The notes under the pieces are model-generated. The model was given only the letters and a program-made list of their open reading frames with translations, was not told the origin of the DNA and did not search any database. From Bacteroidota bacterium (lineage in GTDB: Bacteria; Bacteroidota; Bacteroidia; Flavobacteriales; Schleiferiaceae), in assembly GCA_016868755.1 (NCBI GenBank), contig VGFU01000007.1, forward strand, positions 1-64,000: a DNA stretch of 64,000 nucleotides. The letters run 5' to 3'. The position numbers were made by a program, and so were the translations under genes. This document shows, in pieces, positions 44,268 to 56,023 of this stretch. Within the stretch, counting starts at the first letter, position 1, and every line of letters starts with the position of its first letter.

Positions 44268-45026
44268 GTGATCGAGGTGCGCGGAATCAAAAAAGCCTTT
44301 GGCGACCAGGAGGTTCTCAAGGGCATCGACATGGTCCTTCAGCCGGGGCAGTGCAACCTTATCATTGGGTCCAGCGGATCGGGCAAGACGGTCATGCTCA
44401 AGTCCATTGTGGGCCTCATTCAGCCCGATGCGGGCCAAGTCCTGCTCGACGGACGCGACTGGACCGCCATGAAGGAGCGCGACCGCAAGGTCCTGCGCCA
44501 AGAAATGGGTATGGTGTTTCAAGCATCCGCGCTGTTCACCAGCTTGAGCGTCGAAGAAAACGTGCGCTTTCCGCTCGACTTCTTTTCGACGATGTCGGCA
44601 GCCGAAAAAGACCAGCGGGTCGCCTTTTGCCTGGACCGCGTGCGGATTCCGCAGTCGGCCCTAACCAAAAACCCCGCGGAACTCTCGGGCGGAATGCAAA
44701 AGCGCGTCGCCATTGCCCGTGCCATCGTCCTCAATCCGAAGTATTTGTTTTGCGACGAGCCCAACTCCGGCCTCGATCCCGAAACGTCAATCGTCATTGA
44801 CCAGCTGATTCAAGAAATCACCCGTGAATTTGGCATGACCACGGTGGTGAACACCCACGACATGAATTCGGTGCTCGAAATCGGCGACCACGTGGTGCTC
44901 ATGCGCCACGGCTACAAGGTCTGGGAGGGCGCGGGCCCCGACATCCTTCAGTCGACCGACCAAGAAGTCGTGGACTACGTCTTTCGCAGTGCGCTGTTCA
45001 AGCGGGTGCGGTCAGCGCTTAAGTAG
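44268..45026 (+). CDS. mlaF: MlaF-like ABC transporter ATP-binding protein
   Basis: 252 residues from GTG 44268. Walker A is GSSGSGKTVMLK, the signature ELSGGMQKRVAIARAIV, Walker B YLFCDEPNSGLDPETS, and the switch His lies in VVNTHDMNSV. The GMQKR form of the signature is typical of MlaF-type ATPases. It powers the MlaE permease encoded just before it. It ends at TAG 45024-45026, immediately before a heptamer repeat and convergent with kmo. Confidence 0.95.
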   Translation: MIEVRGIKKAFGDQEVLKGIDMVLQPGQCNLIIGSSGSGKTVMLKSIVGLIQPDAGQVLLDGRDWTAMKERDRKVLRQEMGMVFQASALFTSLSVEENVRFPLDFFSTMSAAEKDQRVAFCLDRVRIPQSALTKNPAELSGGMQKRVAIARAIVLNPKYLFCDEPNSGLDPETSIVIDQLIQEITREFGMTTVVNTHDMNSVLEIGDHVVLMRHGYKVWEGAGPDILQSTDQEVVDYVFRSALFKRVRSALK

Positions 45027-45044
45027 CTAGTTGCTAGTTACTAG
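45027..45044. repeat. Heptanucleotide repeat, second locus
   Basis: Units CTAGTTG, CTAGTTA and CTAG(CTG). The 18 bases are identical to 40724-40741. Read on the minus strand the repeat encodes the last residues of kmo (LVTSN) and its TAG stop. Confidence 0.75.
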
Positions 45045-46379
45045 CTGCCTGTCGGCAACCTTCCAAATCTTCGCCAACGTCTCGGGTTGGTCCCAGTTTT
45101 CGGCGATTCCGGGCCACTGCATTACCTCGGCAAACACGCGGTCCATTTGGCGTCCGCGCTCGAGGGCTACCGAGTAGGGAATGTGGCTGAAGGTTACCTG
45201 CGTATAAAGTGGAATCCATTGGTCGGGCCGCTCGGCGTGCAGCTTGGACTCAATCTTTTTGCGGAGCAAAAACTCGGGCTGGCCGGTCAGGTCGCGCATC
45301 TCGATGAAGTTCAGCAGGGCCAGCTCGGCGATGGCGTCGGCGTTGGGCTTGCGCTCGGCCTCAAAGGCGGGGAAGAGGGTCGCGGGATCCTCGCCTAGGG
45401 CGTCCATCATGCGGTTCAGTTCGAAGCAGTCTTCGAATCCCGAATTCATTCCTTGGCCGTAAAACGGAACGATGGCGTGCGAAGCATCACCAAACAAGAC
45501 CACCTTGCCCTTGGACCAGGGCCAGCTGCGTACGATGCCGAGCTTGCTCACGGGGTTTTGGGCCCACTGCTCTTTAAAGTCGGGCATCAGGGCGAGGGCG
45601 TCGGCAAAAAATTCCGCAAAAAAAACCTCGGCGGCCTCCGGCGTGTCCAGCGCGGCGAAGCTCACTAGGCCCTCGTTCGGGAAGAACAACGTCATCGTAA
45701 AGCTGCCGTCGGGGTTGGGCAATCCGATCAGCATGTAGCTGGCGCGCGGCCAGATGTGCAGGGCTTCGCGCTCGATCAGCGACGTGCCGTCGGGTCCGGA
45801 GGGAATCAGCAACTCCTTATATCCGTGGTCAATGACCTGTTCAGTCCATTCCATGGCGCCCTCGGCTTGCAGGGCTTTGCGGATGCCGGAATTGGCTCCG
45901 TCGGTCGAAAACACGGCGTCAAAGCACCCCGAACCTTGGCCCTCGGGGGTGGTCCATTTAATGCGACCTTCGGTGGCGTCGTCGAGATCGGTTTCGTGTT
46001 CGAAGTGCAGGCGCACGTTGGCGTGCTTCTCGGCCTCGGTCATTAGGGCCATATTGATTCCGCCCCGCGAAACCGACCAAATGGCTTGGCCGTGCTCGCC
46101 GTAGGGCTGGGTCGTGATTGTTCCGTCGATGGCGTGCATGACGCGGCGGAACATGGGAATCGCTTCGCGGCGCACGGCCTCCGCTACGCCCACGGCCTCG
46201 AGGGCGCGCCAGCCGCGGTCGCTCAGGGCGAGGTTGATCGAGCGTCCGCCCTTATAGCCGGTGCGGCGCGAATCCGCACGGCGTTCAAAAACGTCAACGT
46301 GGTACCCACGCTGGGCGAGAAACGTGGTCCAAAGGCTTCCCACGAGGCCCGATCCGACGACGGCGGCGTGCTTAGGCAT
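45027..46379 (-). CDS. kmo: Kynurenine 3-monooxygenase
   Basis: 450 residues from ATG 46379. FAD site VVGSGLVGSLWTTFLAQRG, then GYKGGRSINLALSDRG. The second flavin region is VVLFGDASHAIVPFYGQGMNSGFED, followed by FIEMRDLTG and a C-terminal membrane-associated region. It hydroxylates kynurenine with NADPH and O2 in tryptophan breakdown towards NAD. kynU lies immediately upstream (2-base gap), so the pair performs consecutive steps. The last five codons fall in the heptamer repeat. Confidence 0.96.
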   Translation of the reverse strand: MPKHAAVVGSGLVGSLWTTFLAQRGYHVDVFERRADSRRTGYKGGRSINLALSDRGWRALEAVGVAEAVRREAIPMFRRVMHAIDGTITTQPYGEHGQAIWSVSRGGINMALMTEAEKHANVRLHFEHETDLDDATEGRIKWTTPEGQGSGCFDAVFSTDGANSGIRKALQAEGAMEWTEQVIDHGYKELLIPSGPDGTSLIEREALHIWPRASYMLIGLPNPDGSFTMTLFFPNEGLVSFAALDTPEAAEVFFAEFFADALALMPDFKEQWAQNPVSKLGIVRSWPWSKGKVVLFGDASHAIVPFYGQGMNSGFEDCFELNRMMDALGEDPATLFPAFEAERKPNADAIAELALLNFIEMRDLTGQPEFLLRKKIESKLHAERPDQWIPLYTQVTFSHIPYSVALERGRQMDRVFAEVMQWPGIAENWDQPETLAKIWKVADRQLVTSN

Positions 46380-46381
46380 AG

Positions 46382-47644
46382 TTACTGAAGTAAGGATTCA
46401 GCGAGCAGCGCCTCGAGTAGGGCCAGGTCGCGGTAGGATGAGTAAAGCGGAGCCACGGCCATGCGCACGGTTCCGGGCTCGCGCCAGTCGGCGTAGACTC
46501 CGCGGGACACGAGGTAGTCGAAGAACCGGCGGTCCCGACCGACAAACTGCACGGAGACTTGCGAACCGCGGTGCTGGGGCTCGCGGGGGGTCAGCACCTT
46601 GATTTCTTGCCCGGTCTGCGCCGCCACGTGGTCGAGCAGCCCTAGGAGCACGTCGGTCATCGCCAACGACTTGGCGCGGTAGGCGTCGAGGTCGGCTCGG
46701 TCAAAGACGTCGAGGGCGGCGCGCTGGGCGGCCATTCCGAGCACGGGGGCGTTGGACCACTGCCAGGATTCTGCGCTGCGTTCCGGAACGAACTCGGGCG
46801 GCATTTTAAAGCGGCTCGCCTTGTCGTGGCCCCACCAGCCGGCGAGGCGAAAGGTTTCGGGTCCGTGGTGGCGTTCGTGGACGTAGAGTCCGGCGACACC
46901 GCCCGGGCTGGAATTCAGGTACTTGTAGGAGCACCAGGCGGCAAAGTCGACGCCCCAGTCGTGGAGCTTGAGCGGAACGTTGCCCATGGCGTGGGCCAAG
47001 TCCCAGCCGACGAGCATTCCCTGGGCCTGGGCGGCCGTCGTGATCTCAGCGATGGGGTAGGCGCGGCCGGTGAAGTAGTGGACTCCGCCAAGTAAAAGCG
47101 TAGCTCCGCGGCGGCCATGCTCGGCGATGGCCTGAAGTACTTCGTCGGGGGTGGGGGCCCCTTCAGGATCGGTTCCGCGCACTTCAAAAAGCTCGCCGTG
47201 GGCGTGCCACTGCGCCTGGCTGGCGAGGGCGTACTGGTCCGACGGAAAGGCCTTGGCCTCGCACACCAGCAGCGGGCGGTCGGCCGTAGGTCGGTAAAAT
47301 GAGGCGAGTAGGGTGTGGAGGTTGCCGGTGAGCGACCCCATGGCGACCACTTCTGAAGGCTTGGCGCCGGCCAAACGGGCCAGCGAATCGGTCAGTCGCT
47401 CGTGGTAGGGCATCCACGGGTTTGGTCCGTGAAAATGCCCCTCGACTCCGTACTGGCGCCAGCTCAAAAGCTCGGTAGCGAGGGCGGATTCTGTGGCCCG
47501 CGGTTGGAGGCCTAACGAGTTGCCGGTGAGGTAAATAACCTCCTCGCCGTCGAGGGTAGGGAGGTGGAATTCCGCGCGAAGCGGAGCAAGCGGATCGGCG
47601 GCGTCGCGAAGGGCCGCTTCGTTAATGCTGATAAAACGGTTCAT
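46382..47644 (-). CDS. kynU: Kynureninase
   Basis: 420 residues from ATG 47644. It is a PLP enzyme converting 3-hydroxykynurenine to 3-hydroxyanthranilate. YLTGNSLGLQPRAT, then VAMGSLTGNLHTLL, VGWDLAHAMGNVPL (PLP Asp) and CSYKYLNSSPGGVAG (PLP Lys) are diagnostic; KMPPEFVPERSAESWQWSN follows. TACCTTGC (47664-47671 on this strand) lies 19 bases upstream. It is divergent from gcvP and followed by kmo. Confidence 0.97.
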   Translation of the reverse strand: MNRFISINEAALRDAADPLAPLRAEFHLPTLDGEEVIYLTGNSLGLQPRATESALATELLSWRQYGVEGHFHGPNPWMPYHERLTDSLARLAGAKPSEVVAMGSLTGNLHTLLASFYRPTADRPLLVCEAKAFPSDQYALASQAQWHAHGELFEVRGTDPEGAPTPDEVLQAIAEHGRRGATLLLGGVHYFTGRAYPIAEITTAAQAQGMLVGWDLAHAMGNVPLKLHDWGVDFAAWCSYKYLNSSPGGVAGLYVHERHHGPETFRLAGWWGHDKASRFKMPPEFVPERSAESWQWSNAPVLGMAAQRAALDVFDRADLDAYRAKSLAMTDVLLGLLDHVAAQTGQEIKVLTPREPQHRGSQVSVQFVGRDRRFFDYLVSRGVYADWREPGTVRMAVAPLYSSYRDLALLEALLAESLLQ

Positions 47645-47663
47645 AAGGGCTGAACAAGCCTGC

Positions 47664-47693
47664 GCAAGGTAGGTTATACCACTAGTAATTTTG
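47664..47693. promoter_or_regulatory. Divergent promoters, kynU / gcvP
   Basis: TACCTTGC on the minus strand (47664-47671) precedes kynU by 19 bases. TAATTTTG on the plus strand (47686-47693), a full TAnnTTTG match, precedes gcvP by 29 bases. An ACTAGTAAT stretch resembling the heptamer repeat overlaps the second element. Confidence 0.5.
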
Positions 47694-47722
47694 CTCGCTC
47701 AAACGCTTTAATTCAGCCCGCC

Positions 47723-50572
<2,850 letters not shown>

Positions 50573-50593
50573 TTTTTGAAACAGTTTCTGTCG

Positions 50594-50601
50594 TAAATTT
50601 G
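50594..50601 (+). promoter_or_regulatory. Putative -7 element of the T9SS cargo gene
   Basis: TAAATTTG, a full match to TAnnTTTG, 29 bases before the ATG at 50631. TTTG at 50575-50578 is a possible upstream element, although its spacing (15 bases) is shorter than usual. Confidence 0.5.
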
Positions 50602-50630
50602 AAATTCTTCAACGCCAACAAGTGATTAAT

Positions 50631-52643
50631 ATGAAAAAATCTACACTTTTCTTAGGCGCGCTCCTGCTTTCAGGGGGTGTCTTTGCTCAACAAAGCCTGC
50701 GGACTTTGGCTAACGAGCGCACGGTCGACGAGGCTCCGGCCCGCCTGCTCAGCGCCGACGAGTTAGCTAAGTACTACCAAGGCGAAACCGTTATCTGGAC
50801 CGAGACGTTTGCCAACGGCATTCCCTCAACCTGGATGAACTACGGCACCGCCAACGGCACCGCCGATCCCGACGCCAAGTGGGAGTACCGCGGAACGACG
50901 ACGACTCCGTCGAACGCTACGGGTTCACGCGGAGCCTACGCCGGACCTGCTAGCACGGGCCAACTGCCCATCCAGAGCGCGACGGCTGCCAACGGTTTTG
51001 TCGTTTTTGACTCGGACTTCTTGGACAACAACGGGGTTGCGGGTAACTTCTGCGGAACCGGCGCCTTGGCGTGTGCTCCGCACGTAGCCAACCTCGAGAC
51101 GGGTGTGATTAACCTTTTGGGCCACCCCACGGTGGACCTCGTGTTCACGCAGTACTACCGCCGCTTTGCGGGTCCGGGTGGTGTGCAGTCGGTTCCCGCT
51201 ACCTACCTCGACTTCTCGACCGACGGCGGTCAGACCTGGACGGGCAACGTTACCCTGAACTCAGCCATCTCCGTGAACAGCGCCACGCCCCGTAACTCTG
51301 CGGTTGCGGTGAGCATCGGCCAGTACGTGGGCAACCAAGCCAACGTGAAGATTCGCTTCCGTTTTGACGGCGACTACTACTTCTGGCAGCTCGACGACAT
51401 CCAAATCATTTCGACTCCGAAGAACCGCCTCACCTTCACGGTTAATTCAGACGGCGCTCCCCCCCGTGACATCGTGTACGGAGCTAACCAAGAATCCGCT
51501 CGCATGGGCCACATGACCCTCAAGCAAGTGCGCCCGGTTGCGTTTGACGCCAACTGCTTCAACAGCGGTCAAAACGCCCAGACCAACGTTAAGCTTCAAA
51601 TGAAGATTTTCAACAACACGGGAGTCGTTCAAACGATCAACTCTCCAATCATTGCGTCACTTCCTGCGGGGGACACGGCAACGTGGAACCAGCTGAACAC
51701 CTACACTACAAGTTGGACTCCGTCTGCTGCTGGGGTTTACGGTTTCACATACAATCTCCTTTCGGACTCGGTAAACATCTCTTCAGACACTTTGCAGTTG
51801 GTGGTTTCTGACTCGTTGATGTCTCTCGACTTTGGTGACTGGAACAATAGCATTGGTGCGTCATCCAACACCACTCAGTGGGGTGACGGTTCGCAAATGA
51901 CCAACATGCAAGAACTGGTGAACGACGAAATGCTCTTTGGAGCCCGTGTGTACATCAGCGCATCAAGCCAGGCAGGTGCTATTCTCGAACTGAGCGTATA
52001 TGACTCGTCAGGCTTCTTGGGCAGCAGCGGTGGTTGGGATGCCAACAAGCTGGTTGCCTACGGACAGCGCGTGCTGACGTCAGCCGACGTGACGAACGGC
52101 TACGTTCACTTCAACTTCGCCGACACCAATACTGGCCGTGGTGTGATTTTGAACAGCAGCAACATTGGTTACTACTTCAATTTGACGATGTACAACAACC
52201 AAGGTGCGAACACGCTGTTGATCCGCAACGACCAAACGTTTGCCGCTCGTTCAGGCACCAAGTACATGTACCTGGCCGCCTTGGGTAACTGGTATAGTGG
52301 CTACAGCAATTCACTGACCTTTAACAACCTGTGGATTCGCTCAATCAATTGCCCCGCCACGAATGCGGCCAATTGTATGGCTACTAGCGTAGGTGAGAAC
52401 CCGCTGAATGAAGTGGTGGTTGCACCGAACCCAGCATCAGACTACGTGTACGTGAACTTCGGCCTCCTCTTCGGTGAGCACGCCATTGAGATTCTTGACC
52501 TTACTGGCAAGGTGGTTAAGTCAACCAAGGTTCAAGCTGACGCCAATGTGCCAGTGTTTGTGGGCGACCTCGAAAGCGGTCTCTACATGGTGCGCATCGC
52601 AAAAGGCGGAGATGTGAAGACTTTCAAAGTTTCTGTTATCTAA
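50631..52643 (+). CDS. Secreted protein with T9SS type A sorting domain
   Basis: 670 residues from ATG 50631. A signal peptide (about 1-20, ending GGVFAQ) is followed by an N-terminal beta-sandwich region (about 45-260; QLPIQSATAANGFVVFDSDF, then YLDFSTDGGQTWTGNV), as in choice-of-anchor/MAM-like domains. The middle is beta-rich. The C-terminal ~75 residues are a T9SS CTD: VVVAPNPASDYVYVNF, HAIEILDLTGKVVKS, GLYMVRIAKGG and a closing Lys/Val-rich strand. It should cross the outer membrane by type IX secretion. No catalytic motif is recognised. It ends at a strong terminator. Confidence 0.93.
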   Translation: MKKSTLFLGALLLSGGVFAQQSLRTLANERTVDEAPARLLSADELAKYYQGETVIWTETFANGIPSTWMNYGTANGTADPDAKWEYRGTTTTPSNATGSRGAYAGPASTGQLPIQSATAANGFVVFDSDFLDNNGVAGNFCGTGALACAPHVANLETGVINLLGHPTVDLVFTQYYRRFAGPGGVQSVPATYLDFSTDGGQTWTGNVTLNSAISVNSATPRNSAVAVSIGQYVGNQANVKIRFRFDGDYYFWQLDDIQIISTPKNRLTFTVNSDGAPPRDIVYGANQESARMGHMTLKQVRPVAFDANCFNSGQNAQTNVKLQMKIFNNTGVVQTINSPIIASLPAGDTATWNQLNTYTTSWTPSAAGVYGFTYNLLSDSVNISSDTLQLVVSDSLMSLDFGDWNNSIGASSNTTQWGDGSQMTNMQELVNDEMLFGARVYISASSQAGAILELSVYDSSGFLGSSGGWDANKLVAYGQRVLTSADVTNGYVHFNFADTNTGRGVILNSSNIGYYFNLTMYNNQGANTLLIRNDQTFAARSGTKYMYLAALGNWYSGYSNSLTFNNLWIRSINCPATNAANCMATSVGENPLNEVVVAPNPASDYVYVNFGLLFGEHAIEILDLTGKVVKSTKVQADANVPVFVGDLESGLYMVRIAKGGDVKTFKVSVI

Positions 52644-52664
52644 GCCAAAAGGCGCGAAAAGCCG

Positions 52665-52697
52665 AAGCGGCCCGAGGAAACTCGGGCCGCTTTTTTT
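52665..52697 (+). terminator. Rho-independent terminator of the T9SS cargo gene
   Basis: GCGGCCCGAG (52667-52676) pairs with CTCGGGCCGC (52681-52690) around a GAAA loop, followed by seven T. Confidence 0.95.
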
Positions 52698-52756
52698 GCA
52701 TACTGCACTATAAATTCTCGTGCCTTTTGTGGGTTTGGAGCGCGCGAGCGTTGCGG

Positions 52757-53395
52757 TTAAGCTTTTGGCGCTCGCCCATTCAGAACGCTGCGGGTGATGA
52801 AGTCCCGCTCCAACGACCATCCGCGGGCCGGGCTGTATTCGCGCCCGTAGAAAATGATTTGCAGGTGCAATTTGTTCCAGAGCGCCTTGGGAAACAGTTT
52901 TTTAGCTTCTTTTTCAGTTTGCTCCACGCTTTTGCCGCGGGTTAGTCCCCATCGGGTCATGAGTCGATGAATGTGTGTGTCCACGGGGAAGGCGGGAACG
53001 CCAAAGGCTTGACTCATGACCACAGACGCCGTTTTGTGTCCGACGCCAGGCATTGCTTCGAGGGCCTCAAACGATTGCGGAACCTGGCCTCCGTGAAGGT
53101 TGACGATCATCTCCGACAGGCCCTTGAGCCCCTTGGACTTCATGGGAACCAGTCCGCAGGGCCGAATGATCTCGGCAATTTCTTCGACGCTTAAGGCAGC
53201 CATGGCCTCAGGCGTATCGGCTTTCGCAAACAGCGCCGGGGTAATGGTGTTTACGCGGGCGTCGGTACACTGGGCTGAAAGCACCACAGCACAAAGTAAG
53301 GTAAACGGACTGTAGTGGTCGAGCGGTATGGGAGTCTCGGGATACAGCGCTTCGAGGGCGTCCTTGATGTAGGCGGCTTTTTGCTTCTTGGTCAC
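52757..53395 (-). CDS. nth: Endonuclease III-like DNA glycosylase lacking Fe-S cysteines
   Basis: 212 residues from GTG 53395; GACCTTTG (53400-53407 on this strand) ends 4 bases upstream. It excises oxidised pyrimidines. LCAVVLSAQCTDARVN opens the fold, the helix-hairpin-helix is LEAMPGVGHKTASVVM with the catalytic Lys, and PVDTHIHRLMTRWGL holds the catalytic Asp. The C-terminus reads GREYSPARGWSLERDFITRS, where most family members carry four Cys for a 4Fe-4S cluster; none is present. HhH and catalytic residues are intact, so activity is likely. Confidence 0.94.
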   Translation of the reverse strand: MTKKQKAAYIKDALEALYPETPIPLDHYSPFTLLCAVVLSAQCTDARVNTITPALFAKADTPEAMAALSVEEIAEIIRPCGLVPMKSKGLKGLSEMIVNLHGGQVPQSFEALEAMPGVGHKTASVVMSQAFGVPAFPVDTHIHRLMTRWGLTRGKSVEQTEKEAKKLFPKALWNKLHLQIIFYGREYSPARGWSLERDFITRSVLNGRAPKA

Positions 53396-53399
53396 CAAA

Positions 53400-53428
53400 C
53401 AAAGGTCTGATTGCTAGCGTTACCTTAG
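53400..53428. promoter_or_regulatory. Divergent promoters, nth / peroxiredoxin
   Basis: GACCTTTG on the minus strand (53400-53407) ends 4 bases before the nth GTG. TACCTTAG on the plus strand (53421-53428) lies 21 bases before the peroxiredoxin ATG. Confidence 0.5.
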
Positions 53429-53449
53429 AAAACAAATTTTAATCGCACC

Positions 53450-53908
53450 ATGACCCACTTGAACCCTGGCGACCTCGCCCCGAACTTTGAAGCTCAAGAC
53501 CAGCACGGAACCACCGTTTCCTTGAGCCAGTTCGCTGGCAAAAAGGTGGTCCTCTACTTTTACCCCAAAGACGACACTCCAGGGTGCACTGCCGAGGCGT
53601 GCTCGTTTCGCGACGGCCAGTCTGAGCTCATCGCGGCGGGTTATGCGGTGCTTGGGGTGTCGCCCGACAGCGTGAAATCCCACGAAAAGTTCGCTACCAA
53701 GTTTTCGCTCAACTTTTCGCTGCTCGCAGATCCCGATAAAGTCATTTGCCAAGCTTACGGGGTGTGGGGCAAAAAGAAGTTTATGGGCCGCGAATACGAC
53801 GGGGTTCACCGCGAAACGTTTGTCATTGGCGGAGACGGTCGCATCGAGCGCGTGATTACCAAAGTGGACACCAAAGAAGCCACAAAACAAATTCTCGCAG
53901 GGGCCTAA
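53450..53908 (+). CDS. bcp: Thioredoxin-dependent peroxiredoxin, Bcp type
   Basis: 152 residues, normal for Bcp/PrxQ. The peroxidatic Cys46 and resolving Cys51 are in TPGCTAEACSFRDG, typical of the atypical two-Cys class. LYFYPKDDTPG, GVSPDSVKSHEKFA and YGVWGKKKFMGREYDGV are family segments. It reduces peroxides and organic hydroperoxides using thioredoxin. The gene appears monocistronic. Confidence 0.96.
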   Translation: MTHLNPGDLAPNFEAQDQHGTTVSLSQFAGKKVVLYFYPKDDTPGCTAEACSFRDGQSELIAAGYAVLGVSPDSVKSHEKFATKFSLNFSLLADPDKVICQAYGVWGKKKFMGREYDGVHRETFVIGGDGRIERVITKVDTKEATKQILAGA

Positions 53909-54031
53909 AAAGGGCGGAATTCTTATCAACCGCCGTTGCGGCAGCCGTGGCAAGCGCGTACTTTCGTTTAGCCGACGACTGCTCGTGACGGCGCCCCTAC
54001 TTTTGGCCTAAACCATTAATAATTAAGCACT
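53909..54031 (+). promoter_or_regulatory. recA upstream region with -7 element
   Basis: 123 bases without a gene. TACTTTTG at 53998-54005 fits TAnnTTTG and lies 26 bases before the recA ATG. An AT-rich stretch TTAATAATTAAG precedes the start, the usual Bacteroidota substitute for a strong ribosome site. No obvious SOS operator palindrome was seen. Confidence 0.5.
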
Positions 54032-55030
54032 ATGAGTCAAGAACGCGAAGCCAAACTGAAGGCACTGCGCCTCACGATGGAGAAATTAGATAAAACCTAC
54101 GGCAAAGGGGCCGTGATGCTCATGGGCGACAAGGCGGTCGAAGAGGTCGAAGTAATCCCGTCGGGTTCGCTCGGTCTCGATATCGCACTGGGAATTGGCG
54201 GCTACCCCCGCGGTCGGGTGATTGAAATCTACGGACCGGAATCCTCGGGCAAAACGACGTTGACGCTGCATGCCATCGCTGAAGTGCAGCGCAAAGGCGG
54301 AATCGCCGCGTTCATTGACGCCGAGCACGCGTTCGACCGTTTTTATGCGGAGAAGCTGGGTGTCAAGACCGAAGACCTCATTATTTCGCAGCCCGACAAC
54401 GGCGAGCAGGCACTTGAGATTGCCGACAACTTGATTCGCTCAGGAGCAATCGATCTGATCATTGTTGACTCGGTGGCTGCTTTGACGCCGAAGGCTGAAA
54501 TCGAAGGCGAAATGGGCGAATCCAAGGTCGGACTTCACGCGCGATTGATGTCGCAGGCGCTGCGAAAGCTTACCGCTACGATTTCTAAGACGAACTGTAC
54601 CGTCGTCTTCATTAACCAGCTTCGCGAGAAAATTGGCGTAATGTTCGGCAACCCCGAAACGACGACCGGCGGTAACGCCCTGAAGTTTTATGCTTCGGTC
54701 CGCCTGGACATTCGTCGTTCGACGCAAATCAAAGATGGCGACGTGGCCGTCGGCAACCGGGTCAAAGTCAAAGTGGTTAAGAACAAAGTGGCTCCTCCGT
54801 TCCGCACTGCCGAATTCGACATTTTGTACGGAGAAGGTATCAGCAAAGTGGGCGAGATCATCGACCTGGGCGTTTCAACCGATGTCATTTCGAAGAGTGG
54901 CAGCTGGTTTAGCTACGGAGACACTAAGTTGGGCCAAGGCCGCGATGGCGTAAAGGCCATTTTGAAGGACAATCCTGAATTGTGTGAAGAAATTGAAAAC
55001 CAAATCGTTGCGGAGCTTCCTAACGTTTAG
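54032..55030 (+). CDS. recA: Recombinase RecA
   Basis: 332 residues from ATG 54032. [17 protein letters not shown] is Walker A (about 70-77). [32 protein letters not shown] (Walker B region), [22 protein letters not shown] and [14 protein letters not shown] are classical. It forms filaments on single-stranded DNA for recombination and SOS control. The C-terminal tail is shorter than in E. coli RecA. Its last 47 bases also encode, in another frame, the signal peptide of the next gene. Confidence 0.99.
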   Translation: MSQEREAKLKALRLTMEKLDKTYGKGAVMLMGDKAVEEVEVIPSGSLGLDIALGIGGYPRGRVIEIYGPESSGKTTLTLHAIAEVQRKGGIAAFIDAEHAFDRFYAEKLGVKTEDLIISQPDNGEQALEIADNLIRSGAIDLIIVDSVAALTPKAEIEGEMGESKVGLHARLMSQALRKLTATISKTNCTVVFINQLREKIGVMFGNPETTTGGNALKFYASVRLDIRRSTQIKDGDVAVGNRVKVKVVKNKVAPPFRTAEFDILYGEGISKVGEIIDLGVSTDVISKSGSWFSYGDTKLGQGRDGVKAILKDNPELCEEIENQIVAELPNV

Positions 55031-56018
55031 TATCCTTGCGGTCGCCGCGGTCGCATGCAGTCAGGCTCCCGAGCAGGAGGGTGCGGTTGAGGACGCTCGG
55101 CTGGACTCGCTCAATGCCGTGCTTAAGGAAGAGCCTGAAAATGTCTCGGCCCTAGTAGCGCGCGCTGACCTCTATCTTGAGACCAAGAACTTCCCGTACG
55201 CCAAGATGGACGCCATGGCGGCGTTCACCGTAGACAGCACCAACCACGACGCGTTGCGCGTGTTAGGGGATGCGCACTACGTGAGTAACGAAACACGAAT
55301 CTCGCGCGATGCCTGGCAGCGTTGTGCCCAACTTTTTCCCAAAGAAGTGGAGTGCCGCCTCAAACTGGCCGAGCTCTACCAAGTCGTAATGGAGTACGAG
55401 AAGAGCATCAAGGTGGTCGACGAGGTCCTAGCGCTCGCCCCCAACAACGCAACTGCTTACTACATCAAGGGAATCAACATTCGCGACCACAAGCTCGACA
55501 CCAATGTGGCCTTGGCCTACATCCAGAAAGCCATTGATTTGGATCCGAAGTACGAAGAAGCGCTCGATATGGCGGGCGTGCTCCACTCGGCGATGAACAG
55601 CCCCCTCGCAGTGAGCTATTTTGAGCGATTGGCGGAACTCCGTCCAAACGATTTCAATGTGTACTACAAGGTGGGTATGTACCACCTCAATACGCGCAAC
55701 TGGAACTCGGCTATTGAAGCTTTTACGCAAGCCACGCAACTCAATCCAAAGGATGCGGAGAGCTACTACAACTTGGGATTCATACACTTGGAGCTTCAGA
55801 TGTACCGCGAGGCGCGCCAGTACTTTACCCAAAGTATTGAAGCCCGCGCCGTGAACTACCGTGCGCACTATGCTCGAGCCTTCGTCATTGAGCGCTTGGG
55901 CGACCTTAAGGCAGCCGAAGCCGATTACCTCAAGGCACTCGAGTACAATCCGTCGCATGCCCCGTCGCAAGAAGGTCTTGGCCGCGTTCGCGCGGGCTTG
56001 GCCAGCTTCAAGAACTGA
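54984..56018 (+). CDS. TPR-repeat lipoprotein
   Basis: 344 residues from GTG 54984, inside recA in another frame; later in-frame TTG codons near 54993-55010 are alternative starts. The signal ends with lipobox AVAAVAC (Cys25). It is followed by about eight tetratricopeptide-type helix pairs (residues of about 40-340), for example [23 protein letters not shown] proteins are scaffolds for protein-protein contacts; lipidation places this one on a membrane facing the periplasm or surface. It is co-transcribed with recA and followed by oligopeptidase B after 5 bases. Partners are unknown. Confidence 0.9.
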   Translation: MKKLKTKSLRSFLTFSILAVAAVACSQAPEQEGAVEDARLDSLNAVLKEEPENVSALVARADLYLETKNFPYAKMDAMAAFTVDSTNHDALRVLGDAHYVSNETRISRDAWQRCAQLFPKEVECRLKLAELYQVVMEYEKSIKVVDEVLALAPNNATAYYIKGINIRDHKLDTNVALAYIQKAIDLDPKYEEALDMAGVLHSAMNSPLAVSYFERLAELRPNDFNVYYKVGMYHLNTRNWNSAIEAFTQATQLNPKDAESYYNLGFIHLELQMYREARQYFTQSIEARAVNYRAHYARAFVIERLGDLKAAEADYLKALEYNPSHAPSQEGLGRVRAGLASFKN

Positions 56019-56023
56019 TTTCA

